NCBI GenBank assembly: GCA_029974875.1
Contig: JARKQP010000302.1
Location: 1 to 5,493, forward strand
Source of the DNA: Mobilitalea sp.
GTDB taxonomy: Bacteria > Bacillota_A > Clostridia > Lachnospirales > Lachnospiraceae
Length of the DNA stretch: 5,493 nucleotides
Reading direction: 5' to 3'
This document shows positions 1-5,493 of the stretch, one piece after another. Under the pieces are notes generated by a model that saw nothing but the letters and a program-made list of their open reading frames with translations, had not been told where the DNA came from and made no database searches. The position numbers were made by a program, and so were the translations under genes. The stretch's first letter is position 1; each line of letters opens with the position of its first letter.

Positions 1-1
1 C

Positions 2-238
2 AGCCCCCGGTCCGGCGGAATCCTGTGCGGTAAATGCATCATGCATGATAGGAGTGCAGTGGAAATTAATACCTCTACCCTATATACTATGCAGTACATA
101 ATATCCAAGGAGGTTGAAGGCCTGTATACCTTCCGGGTCACCGATACTGTCTTGAAGGAATTGCAGCGCTGTATCAAGCGGTACTTGGAATGTTATGTGG
201 AACACGAATTTAAATCTCTTGAGATATTAGGGGGGTAG
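2..238 (+). CDS. recO: DNA repair protein RecO, C-terminal fragment
   Basis: This is the last 78 residues of an open frame that enters from the left edge and stops with TAG at 236-238. RecO binds DNA and, with RecR, loads RecA onto SSB-coated single strands in recombinational repair. The visible peptide begins SPRSGGILCGKC: in RecO this phrase closes the zinc-binding module, and the CGKC pair (visible residues 9 and 12) would be its second CxxC. The tail, with RYLECYVEHEFKSLEIL near the end, matches the usual RecO C-terminal helix pattern (R-x-YL ... EFKSLxIL). The N-terminal OB-fold and the first two zinc cysteines lie outside the window. An ATG at 41 lies within the frame but is not the start, because the RecO signature lies upstream of it. 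Family assignment is from recalled motifs. Confidence 0.85.
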   Translation, partial: SPRSGGILCGKCIMHDRSAVEINTSTLYTMQYIISKEVEGLYTFRVTDTVLKELQRCIKRYLECYVEHEFKSLEILGG

Positions 239-400
239 CTAAAAACTGCAATGGGTTTCAGTTACGTCCAAGCTCATATGTTTTAAGAATAAAAAATGAT
301 TTTATAAATTGGTATTGAAAATAGAACCTATTCAGGTTAAAATGATATGAACCCAACTTAAGACATTAGGGTGTGCCTGAAAACTCATTGTAGTTTTCAG
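239..400. repeat. Pair of degenerate inverted repeats, possible mobile-element remnant
   Basis: Positions 377-400 form a perfect 9-bp palindrome, CTGAAAACT (377-385) and AGTTTTCAG (392-400), around a 6-base loop. Positions 239-261 are a decayed relative: aligned with the reverse complement of 377-400, 20 of 24 columns match, with three substitutions and one gap. The two copies lie about 115 bases apart between the recO stop and the lipoprotein gene. Outer bases also look related in direct orientation (ATTAGGG at 226-232 and at 365-371; GTCC near 267-270 and 405-408), so the orientation of the pair is ambiguous because each unit is itself palindromic. No transposase is present. It could be a MITE-like or IS-end remnant, or merely two regulatory hairpins. 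The 377-400 hairpin is not followed by a T run, so it is not a convincing terminator. Confidence 0.4.
315..343 (+). promoter_or_regulatory. Candidate sigma-A-type promoter for the lipoprotein gene
   Basis: TTGAAA at 315-320 and TAAAAT at 338-343 are separated by exactly 17 bases, each one mismatch from the housekeeping consensus. A start near 350 would give a 5' leader of roughly 120 bases that contains the palindrome at 377-400 before the gene at 474. It is the best promoter in the recO-lipoprotein gap. The AT-rich setting makes chance matches possible. Confidence 0.5.
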
Positions 401-463
401 ATATGTCCCAGTATTTTATTTTTAATTTGACGAAAATGTGATGACGCCCCGAAGCGCTCGAAT

Positions 464-468
464 GGAGG
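464..468 (+). promoter_or_regulatory. Ribosome binding site that sets the lipoprotein start
   Basis: GGAGG lies five bases before the ATG at 474. The in-frame upstream ATG codons at 438, 441 and 462 lack a comparable site, and using them would put charged residues in front of the signal peptide. The site therefore decides in favour of 474. Confidence 0.8.
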
Positions 469-473
469 AAGCT

Positions 474-1067
474 ATGAAAAAGATAATTCTTTGCGCCATA
501 GCGCTGTTCTTAATATCAGGAGCAGCCGGTTGTACAAAAGAAGAATTGCGGGTAGGTGAAATAGCGGCGAATACAATGGTTGCCAGGGCAGATGGAGAGC
601 TTCAGGTAGCAACAATAGAGTCCTTTGATAAGGATTATTACGATCTGGAGGGACTAAAAAGCTACATCCAAACGCAGGTGGATGCCTATAATACAAAGGC
701 CGGAGAAGAAAAGATTAAGGTTGATGATGTTGATAAAAAGGAAAACAATGCGGTAATGATACTTACCTATTCCGGCATGGACCAATATTCCAGCTTTAAT
801 GAAGAGTTCGGCGCCTATTTTTCCGGTGGTGTGGAAAATATCTCCTTAAAGCTCCCTTCCACGCTGGTTAATGCCAAGGACGGTTCCCTGGCAAGCACGG
901 ATGAAGTCCTGAAGGACGAAAAAAACAGGATCCTTGTATTGAATGAACCATACCACATCATTGTTGACGGGAAAATTAAATATTACTCTGAAAAGGCAAC
1001 CCTTGTAGATGACAATGAGATAGACGGGGCTGCCGAAGATATGACAATCGTGGTATTTAAAAAGTAA
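474..1067 (+). CDS. Predicted lipoprotein of unknown function
   Basis: The frame encodes 197 residues from the ATG at 474. It starts MKKIILCAIALFLISGAAGC: two lysines, a hydrophobic stretch of about 12 residues, then AAGC, which fits a lipobox with Cys20 as the lipidated residue (the -3 position is Ala rather than the commoner Leu). The protein should therefore be exported by Sec, cut by signal peptidase II and anchored to the outer face of the membrane. The mature part is soluble, rich in Asp, Glu and Lys, with no further membrane segment and only the lipobox cysteine. Its pattern of alternating hydrophobic stretches (for example NAVMILTYSG, YHIIVDGKIKYYSEKATLV, MTIVVFKK) suggests a mixed alpha/beta fold. 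I do not recognise the family. It sits 235 bases after recO and 121 bases before glyS, and may share a transcript with glyS. Confidence 0.8.
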   Translation: MKKIILCAIALFLISGAAGCTKEELRVGEIAANTMVARADGELQVATIESFDKDYYDLEGLKSYIQTQVDAYNTKAGEEKIKVDDVDKKENNAVMILTYSGMDQYSSFNEEFGAYFSGGVENISLKLPSTLVNAKDGSLASTDEVLKDEKNRILVLNEPYHIIVDGKIKYYSEKATLVDDNEIDGAAEDMTIVVFKK

Positions 1068-1098
1068 TGGAAATAAAATAATAATTATGTGAGGATGA

Positions 1099-1125
1099 AG
1101 TTTGAAAGAAAGTCACTTTCAAACT
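1099..1125 (+). promoter_or_regulatory. Hairpin 1 in the glyS leader
   Basis: AGTTTGAAAG (1099-1108) is perfectly complementary to CTTTCAAACT (1116-1125), a 10-bp stem with a 7-base loop. It lies 31 bases after the lipoprotein stop. The stem is AT-rich and followed by ATTTATT rather than a clean T run, so it could be only a weak terminator. It may instead be part of a regulatory leader together with the next hairpin. Confidence 0.5.
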
Positions 1126-1140
1126 ATTTATTAAGGCCTA

Positions 1141-1172
1141 TTCACTTTTTGGATAGGTCATCAAAAAGTGAA
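1141..1172 (+). promoter_or_regulatory. Hairpin 2 in the glyS leader, next to the ribosome site
   Basis: TTCACTTTTTG (1141-1151) pairs perfectly with CAAAAAGTGAA (1162-1172), an 11-bp stem with a 10-base loop. The right arm ends 16 bases before the glyS ATG and abuts the weak ribosome site, so folding could influence initiation. Competing pairings exist: CCTAT (1137-1141) with ATAGG (1153-1157), and CACTTT (1114-1119) with AAAGTG (1165-1170). None of the conserved T-box bases (AGGGTGGNACCGCG) is present, so this is not a recognisable tRNA-sensing T-box. Confidence 0.5.
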
Positions 1173-1188
1173 AGGCACGGGTGTAACT

Positions 1189-2577
1189 ATGGAAAAGACA
1201 ATGGAGAAAATAGTAGCGTTAGCAAAAGCAAGAGGCTTTGTATATCCTGGCTCCGAGATCTATGGGGGTCTGGCAAATACCTGGGACTACGGCAACCTGG
1301 GTGTTGAATTAAAGAATAACGTGAAAAAAGCATGGTGGTTAAAATTTATCCAGGAAAACCCCTATAATGTTGGTGTTGACTGCGCGATCCTGATGAACCC
1401 CCAGACCTGGGTTGCTTCCGGTCATCTGGGCGGTTTTTCTGATCCCCTGATGGACTGTAAGGAATGCCATGAGCGTTTCCGTGCGGACAAGATAATCGAG
1501 GATTATAATAAGGAACAAAATATTGCCACGGAAGGCGCTGTGGATGCCTGGTCCAATGATGAGATGAAGAACTATATCGAGGAACATAACATCCCATGCC
1601 CCACCTGTGGAAAACATAACTTTACCGACATCCGCCAGTTTAACCTGATGTTCAAGACCTTCCAGGGCGTAACTGAGGATGCGAAGAATGTTGTATACTT
1701 AAGGCCTGAGACAGCGCAGGGTATCTTCGTAAACTTTAAGAATGTGCAAAGAACCTCCCGTAAGAAGATCCCCTTTGGTATCGGCCAGATTGGAAAGTCC
1801 TTCCGTAACGAGATTACACCGGGTAACTTTACCTTCCGTACCAGGGAATTTGAGCAGATGGAGCTAGAATTCTTCTGTGAACCGGATACTGACCTGGAGT
1901 GGTTCAACTATTGGAGACAGTTCTGTATTGATTGGCTAAAGAGCCTTGGTATTACGGATGGAGAGATGAGGGTCCGTGACCATGATCCGGAAGAGCTGTC
2001 CTTCTACAGTAAAGCGACTACCGATATCGAGTTCTTATTCCCCTTTGGCTGGGGTGAGCTTTGGGGTATCGCAGACCGTACGGATTATGACCTGACACAG
2101 CACCAGAATGTATCTAAGGAGGATATGAGCTATTTCGACGATGAGAAGAAGGAGCGTTATATCCCATATGTAGTTGAACCGTCCTTAGGCGCAGACCGTG
2201 TTGTACTGGCCTTCCTGTGTGCGGCTTATGATGAGGAAGAAATTGCGGAGGGCGATGTCCGTACCGTACTGCATTTCCACCCGGCGCTTGCTCCCGTAAA
2301 AATCGGCGTGCTTCCGTTATCCAAGAAGCTGTCCGAGCCTGCCGAAAAGGTATTCATGGAATTATGCAAGACCTATAACTGTGAATTCGACGACAGGGGA
2401 AATATTGGTAAACGCTACCGCAGACAGGATGAAATTGGTACTCCGTTCTGCATTACCTACGACTTTGAATCCGAGACGGATGGAGCGGTTACGGTCCGTG
2501 ACAGGGACACGATGGAGCAGGAAAGAATCAAAATAGAGGATTTAAAGGCTTATTTTGAGAATAAATTTAAATTTTAA
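1189..2577 (+). CDS. glyS: Glycine--tRNA ligase, single-chain homodimeric type
   Basis: The enzyme (462 residues from the ATG at 1189) attaches glycine to tRNA-Gly using ATP in the cytoplasm. It is the class II alpha2 type found in Archaea, eukaryotes and many Gram-positives, not the GlyQ/GlyS tetramer. Features in order: the conserved start with [13 protein letters not shown] (15-27); [10 protein letters not shown] (70-79) in the motif 1 region; a four-cysteine insertion, CKEC (90-93) and CPTC (137-140), that looks like a zinc site; RPETAQG (172-178); motif 2, [21 protein letters not shown] (205-225); motif 3, EPSLGADR (330-337); and a C-terminal anticodon-binding domain from about 365, including [17 protein letters not shown] (411-427). 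The length is normal. A GTG at 1168 is in frame but lies inside a leader hairpin; 1189 is preferred because family members usually begin MEKTMEKIV, as recalled, and GGTG at 1180-1183 gives a weak ribosome site. No terminator is visible after the TAA. DYGNLG (33-38) has Asn where Pro is usual. Confidence 0.96.
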   Translation: MEKTMEKIVALAKARGFVYPGSEIYGGLANTWDYGNLGVELKNNVKKAWWLKFIQENPYNVGVDCAILMNPQTWVASGHLGGFSDPLMDCKECHERFRADKIIEDYNKEQNIATEGAVDAWSNDEMKNYIEEHNIPCPTCGKHNFTDIRQFNLMFKTFQGVTEDAKNVVYLRPETAQGIFVNFKNVQRTSRKKIPFGIGQIGKSFRNEITPGNFTFRTREFEQMELEFFCEPDTDLEWFNYWRQFCIDWLKSLGITDGEMRVRDHDPEELSFYSKATTDIEFLFPFGWGELWGIADRTDYDLTQHQNVSKEDMSYFDDEKKERYIPYVVEPSLGADRVVLAFLCAAYDEEEIAEGDVRTVLHFHPALAPVKIGVLPLSKKLSEPAEKVFMELCKTYNCEFDDRGNIGKRYRRQDEIGTPFCITYDFESETDGAVTVRDRDTMEQERIKIEDLKAYFENKFKF

Positions 2578-2608
2578 CAAAAAACTCTTTTCTTACAGTG
2601 ATGGTATA

Positions 2609-2617
2609 TGTTATAAT
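2609..2617 (+). promoter_or_regulatory. Extended -10 promoter between glyS and ppdK
   Basis: TATAAT at 2612-2617 is a perfect -10 box, preceded by TG at 2609-2610 with one base between, the extended -10 arrangement that can work without a good -35. At the -35 distance only T-rich sequence is seen (around 2588-2594). Transcription would begin near 2624, directly at the structured region before ppdK. This makes it the likely promoter for the non-coding RNA, and perhaps for ppdK by read-through. Confidence 0.7.
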
Positions 2618-2623
2618 CGTACA

Positions 2624-2646
2624 CGGCAGACGGATACCGCCTGCCG
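2624..2646 (+). other. GC-rich hairpin at the predicted transcript start
   Basis: CGGCAG (2624-2629) pairs with CTGCCG (2641-2646); after one A.C mismatch, CGG (2631-2633) pairs with CCG (2637-2639) around a 3-base loop. It begins exactly where transcription from the -10 box at 2612-2617 should start. It is not followed by a T run, so it is not a glyS terminator. It may cap the 5' end of the RNA, or be trimmed off a mature RNA starting near 2640. Confidence 0.5.
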
Positions 2647-2687
2647 GTGCATAGAAATACTAAGCATGAGTTATAATTTGTGATATA

Positions 2688-2779
2688 GGATTGTCCATTG
2701 GGTGATAAAAGTATTAGGCTAACATAACGAAAACTTTCGCTATGCTGGCTTAGTACTTTTGGCGCTCAATTGACGGGCC
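2688..2779 (+). repeat. Long imperfect inverted repeat (45-bp rod-like hairpin)
   Basis: Arms 2688-2732 and 2735-2779 pair along their whole length: of 45 positions, 32 are Watson-Crick, 8 are G-U on the + strand and 5 are mismatches (2690, 2696, 2705, 2722 and 2727 with their partners). The inner 26 pairs run from AAAAGTA (2707-2713) and TACTTTT (2754-2760) to CGAAA (2728-2732) and TTTCG (2735-2739). It forms the terminal stem of the proposed non-coding RNA. Confidence 0.8.
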
Positions 2780-2873
2780 GGGTGGGGAAAGCTTCTGCAA
2801 TAGGTGCGGGATGTGCCCCAAACTTGCTCCATGATAGTTCTGCACCAAATTGTAAACATATAAAATTATTTTT

Positions 2874-2880
2874 AGGAGGG
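2874..2880 (+). promoter_or_regulatory. Strong ribosome binding site of ppdK
   Basis: AGGAGGG lies ten bases before the ATG at 2891 and nearly matches the full complement of the 16S rRNA tail. It fixes the ppdK start and implies high expression. A TATAAA at 2859-2864 just upstream could be a -10 box of a short-leader promoter, but no acceptable -35 is seen. Confidence 0.85.
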
Positions 2881-2890
2881 CACTTACAAA

Positions 2891-5493
2891 ATGGCAAAAT
2901 GGGTATATTTGTTCAAAGAAGGTAAGGCAGACATGAAAAACCTTCTCGGCGGTAAAGGCGCTAACTTAGCAGAAATGACTAACTTAGGTCTTCCAATTCC
3001 CCAAGGTTTTACAGTAACAACAGAAGCTTGTACTGATTACTACAATAGCGGTAAGAAGATCACCGATGAAATCAAAGCTCAGATTTTTGAGGCTTTAGGA
3101 AAGCTGGAGGAAGAGCAGGGTAAAAAATTCGGTGATACAGAGAATCCTTTATTAGTATCAGTTCGTTCCGGTGCAAGGGCATCCATGCCTGGTATGATGG
3201 ACACAATCCTTAACTTAGGCTTAACAGATGCAGCTGTGGAAGGCTTCGTAAAGAAGACAGGCAATCCTAGATTCGCATATGATTCCTACAGAAGATTCAT
3301 CCAGATGTTCTCTGACGTTGTTATGGAAATTTCAAAGTCCAAGTTTGAAAGAGTTTTGGATGAAATTAAAGAGAAGAAGGGTGTTCATTATGACACTGAA
3401 CTTACTGCTGAAGATTTAAAAGAAGTCATCGCTGGCTTCAAGGCATTATACAAGGCTGAAAAAGGCACAGATTTCCCCCAGAATCCTGCAGACCAGTTAA
3501 TTGAAGCTGTAACTGCCGTATTCCGTTCCTGGGACAACCCCCGTGCTATTTACTACAGAAGAATGAACGATATCCCTGGCGACTGGGGTACTGCTGTTAA
3601 CGTTCAGGCAATGGTATTCGGTAACATGGGTGATACCTCCGGTACTGGCGTTGCATTTACACGTAATCCTTCCACTGGTGAAGCTAAGATCTACGGTGAG
3701 TACCTGATCAATGCCCAGGGTGAGGATGTTGTTGCCGGTATCAGAACTCCTAATCCAATCAGCAGACTGGAAGAGGATATGCCAGAGGCATATGCTGAGT
3801 TCATGAGAATTGCTACTCTTCTTGAGAATCACTACAGAGATATGCAGGACATGGAATTCACAATTGAAGATACAAAGCTTTACTTCTTACAGACACGTAA
3901 CGGTAAGAGGACAGCTCCTGCCGCTCTTCAGATCGCTTGCGATTTAGTAGACGAAGGCAAGATTACAAAGGAAGATGCTATCAAGAGAATTGAAGCTAAG
4001 TCCTTGGATCAGTTATTACATCCTACATTTGATATAGCAGCATTAAAGGCAGCTAAGCCTGTAGGCAGCGCTCTTCCTGCATCACCTGGTGCAGCAGCCG
4101 GTAAGGTATACTTCACAGCAGAAGATGCAAAGAATCATCACGAAGCAGGCGAGAGAGTAATCCTTGTTCGTCTTGAGACTTCTCCTGAAGATATTGAAGG
4201 TATGCATGCAGCTGAAGGTATCCTGACCGTACGCGGTGGTATGACATCACATGCAGCCGTAGTTGCACGTGGTATGGGTACTGCTTGTGTATCCGGTTGC
4301 GGCGAGATCGTAATCGACGAAGCAGATAAGGTATTTACTCTTGGCGGCAGCACAGTAAAAGAAGGAGATTATATCTCCTTAGACGGCTCCACTGGTAACA
4401 TCTACGTTGGAGATATCCCTACGGTAGAGGCTTCCATCAGTGGTAACTTTGATAGAATTATGACATGGGCTGATGAGATCAGAACCTTAAAGGTAAGAAC
4501 CAATGCGGATACACCTGATGATGCAGCTAACGCTGTTAAGTTTGGTGCAGAAGGTATCGGCCTTTGCCGTACAGAGCATATGTTCTTTGAAGGTGACAGA
4601 ATCCATAAGATCAGAAAGATGATCCTTTCCAAGACAGTTGAAGCCAGGGAAGCAGCTCTTAACGAGTTAATTCCTTTCCAGAAGGGTGACTTCAAGGGTC
4701 TTTATGAGGTAATGGAAGGAAGACCGGTTACCATCCGTTTCCTGGATCCCCCGTTACATGAATTCGTTCCTACGGATGCAGATGATATTGCAGCTTTAGC
4801 AAAGGATATGGATCTTTCTGTAGAAGAGGTTAACGCAGTTTGTGATTCCTTACATGAGTTCAACCCTATGATGGGCCACAGAGGTTGCCGTCTTGCCGTA
4901 ACATATCCTGAGATCGCAAGAATGCAGACCAGAGCCGTTATGGAAGCAGCAATTGAAGTTAAGAAAGAAAAAGGCTTTGATATCGTTCCTGAAATCATGA
5001 TTCCGCTTGTTGGCGAGAAGAGGGAGCTTAAATTTGTAAAAGAAATCGTTGTTGAGACAGCAGAAGCGGTTAAGAAAGAAATGAATTCCGATATTGAATA
5101 CCATGTTGGTACTATGATTGAAATTCCCCGTGCAGCTTTACTTGCTGACGAAATCGCTGAGGAAGCTGAATTCTTCTCCTTCGGTACAAATGACTTAACA
5201 CAGATGACCTTCGGTTTCTCCCGTGATGACGCTGGAAAGTTCCTGGATGCATATTACAAGAATAAGATCTACGAGTCAGATCCATTTGCAAGACTTGACC
5301 AGGAAGGTGTTGGCCAGTTAGTGAAGATGGCATCCGAAAAAGGCCGCGCTACAAGACCAAACATTAAGCTTGGTATCTGCGGTGAGCACGGTGGAGATCC
5401 TTCAACCGTTGAATTCTGCCATAAGATAGGCTTGAACTATGTATCCTGTTCACCTTTCCGTGTGCCGATTGCAAGACTTGCAGCAGCTCAGGC
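2891..5493 (+). CDS. ppdK: Pyruvate, phosphate dikinase (lacks only the last few codons)
   Basis: PPDK reversibly converts pyruvate, ATP and phosphate into PEP, AMP and pyrophosphate. In anaerobic clostridia it often runs toward pyruvate and ATP, or supplies PEP for gluconeogenesis. The window shows 867 complete codons with no stop; the family is about 874 residues, so only the extreme C-terminus is cut off by the window edge. N-terminal nucleotide-binding domain, about 1-340: GGKGANLAEM with Lys22, SVRSGARASMPGMMDTILNLG with Arg92, and QTRNGKRTAPA with Gln334 and Arg336. Swivelling phosphohistidine domain, about 380-505: GGMTSHAAVVARGMG with catalytic His454 and Thr452, the equivalent of the regulatory threonine of plant PPDK. 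PEP/pyruvate TIM barrel, about 515 onward: GLCRTEHMFF (Arg560), TIRFLDPPLHEF (Arg616), Glu744, Asn767 and GICGEHGGDP with Cys830. From Gln334 onward the numbering trails the C. symbiosum enzyme by one. All catalytic residues I looked for are present. It lies downstream of the structured RNA and may share its promoter. Confidence 0.97.
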   Translation, partial: MAKWVYLFKEGKADMKNLLGGKGANLAEMTNLGLPIPQGFTVTTEACTDYYNSGKKITDEIKAQIFEALGKLEEEQGKKFGDTENPLLVSVRSGARASMPGMMDTILNLGLTDAAVEGFVKKTGNPRFAYDSYRRFIQMFSDVVMEISKSKFERVLDEIKEKKGVHYDTELTAEDLKEVIAGFKALYKAEKGTDFPQNPADQLIEAVTAVFRSWDNPRAIYYRRMNDIPGDWGTAVNVQAMVFGNMGDTSGTGVAFTRNPSTGEAKIYGEYLINAQGEDVVAGIRTPNPISRLEEDMPEAYAEFMRIATLLENHYRDMQDMEFTIEDTKLYFLQTRNGKRTAPAALQIACDLVDEGKITKEDAIKRIEAKSLDQLLHPTFDIAALKAAKPVGSALPASPGAAAGKVYFTAEDAKNHHEAGERVILVRLETSPEDIEGMHAAEGILTVRGGMTSHAAVVARGMGTACVSGCGEIVIDEADKVFTLGGSTVKEGDYISLDGSTGNIYVGDIPTVEASISGNFDRIMTWADEIRTLKVRTNADTPDDAANAVKFGAEGIGLCRTEHMFFEGDRIHKIRKMILSKTVEAREAALNELIPFQKGDFKGLYEVMEGRPVTIRFLDPPLHEFVPTDADDIAALAKDMDLSVEEVNAVCDSLHEFNPMMGHRGCRLAVTYPEIARMQTRAVMEAAIEVKKEKGFDIVPEIMIPLVGEKRELKFVKEIVVETAEAVKKEMNSDIEYHVGTMIEIPRAALLADEIAEEAEFFSFGTNDLTQMTFGFSRDDAGKFLDAYYKNKIYESDPFARLDQEGVGQLVKMASEKGRATRPNIKLGICGEHGGDPSTVEFCHKIGLNYVSCSPFRVPIARLAAAQ

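Larger units (their letters stand above)
2624..2850 (+). ncRNA. Structured RNA before ppdK, 6S-like architecture
   Basis: No coding frame fits this region, but it folds extensively by eye. GGTGCA (2646-2651) and GAA (2654-2656) pair with TTC and TGCACC (2839-2847) to make a closing helix with a 2-base bulge. CATGAG (2665-2670) pairs with CTCCATG (2827-2833) with one bulge. Then comes a large bubble whose 5' strand is AT-rich and whose G/C-rich 3' strand (about 2780-2826) can form its own small hairpins such as GGG (2808-2810) with CCC (2816-2818). A 92-base rod (2688-2779) caps the structure. A closing stem, an asymmetric central bubble with a hairpin in its 3' strand, and a long terminal stem at about 200 bases is the layout of 6S RNA (ssrS), which binds housekeeping RNA polymerase as an open-promoter mimic. 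The 6S identity is inferred from shape only; a leader element controlling ppdK is the main alternative. The ends are approximate, and no terminator separates it from ppdK. Confidence 0.55.

Noticed and set aside
438..473. Upstream ATG starts (438, 441, 462) for the lipoprotein.
   Set aside because: They would add a charged extension before the signal peptide, and only the ATG at 474 has a well-spaced GGAGG.
1102..1130. TTGAAA (1102-1107) and TATTTA (1125-1130) with 17-base spacing, a possible glyS promoter.
   Set aside because: The boxes fall on the arms and flank of the perfect hairpin at 1099-1125 and the -10 is poor; the match may be a by-product of the AT-rich stem. Not excluded, but not strong enough to list.
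1068..1188. T-box riboswitch before glyS.
   Set aside because: The leader is only about 120 bases and lacks the AGGGTGGNACCGCG element and a specifier-type long stem.
1089..1307. A 72-residue frame starting GTG at 1089 (or ATG at 1095), a possible leader peptide that overlaps the glyS start.
   Set aside because: It has no properly spaced ribosome site (GAGG touches the ATG at 1095), its first half is made of the hairpin arms, and the rest is glyS read in another frame.
1339..1907. Minus-strand frames inside glyS, and similar minus-strand frames inside ppdK between 3079 and 5333.
   Set aside because: They are antisense shadows of well-supported genes, lack ribosome sites and have no recognisable protein features.
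2578..2623. Rho-independent terminator for glyS.
   Set aside because: The sequence after the stop is AT-rich (AAATTT repeats and a T-rich run) but contains no GC stem followed by T residues; the GC hairpin at 2624-2646 has no T tract.

Overview
The window looks like chromosomal DNA of a Gram-positive anaerobe of the class Clostridia, most likely Lachnospiraceae or a close relative. The reasons are a single-chain archaeal/eukaryal-type glycyl-tRNA synthetase, a pyruvate phosphate dikinase whose active-site residues fall at almost the same numbers as in the Clostridium symbiosum enzyme, strong AGGAGG-type ribosome sites, moderate G+C, and the gene order recO - lipoprotein - glyS - ppdK, all on the + strand. 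The family assignment is inference; no database search was possible.

Layout. Positions 2-238 hold the C-terminal end of DNA repair protein RecO. Positions 239-473 carry no gene; they hold two degenerate copies of a small palindrome in inverted orientation (239-261 and 377-400, possibly remains of a mobile element) and, between them, a good candidate promoter (315-343). Positions 474-1067 encode a 197-residue lipoprotein of unknown function. A 121-base gap contains two AT-rich hairpins in a row just before the glyS start (1189-2577, 462 residues, complete). Positions 2891-5493 encode ppdK, which runs off the right edge only a few codons before its expected end.

The most interesting stretch is the 313-base gap between glyS and ppdK. 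An extended -10 promoter at 2609-2617 is followed by a highly structured RNA region (about 2624-2850). It has a closing helix pairing 2646-2656 with 2839-2847, a large asymmetric internal bubble, and a 92-base rod-like hairpin (2688-2779). In that hairpin 8 pairs are G-U on the + strand and only 2 are A.C, which points to a + strand RNA. The size and architecture resemble 6S RNA (ssrS), the regulator of RNA polymerase. That identity is a hypothesis from shape, not a proven match.

Together the window is mostly housekeeping: recombination repair (RecO), glycine charging of tRNA (GlyRS) and the PEP/pyruvate node of glycolysis and gluconeogenesis (PPDK). The new-biology candidates are the structured RNA before ppdK, the double-hairpin glyS leader, and the uncharacterised lipoprotein.
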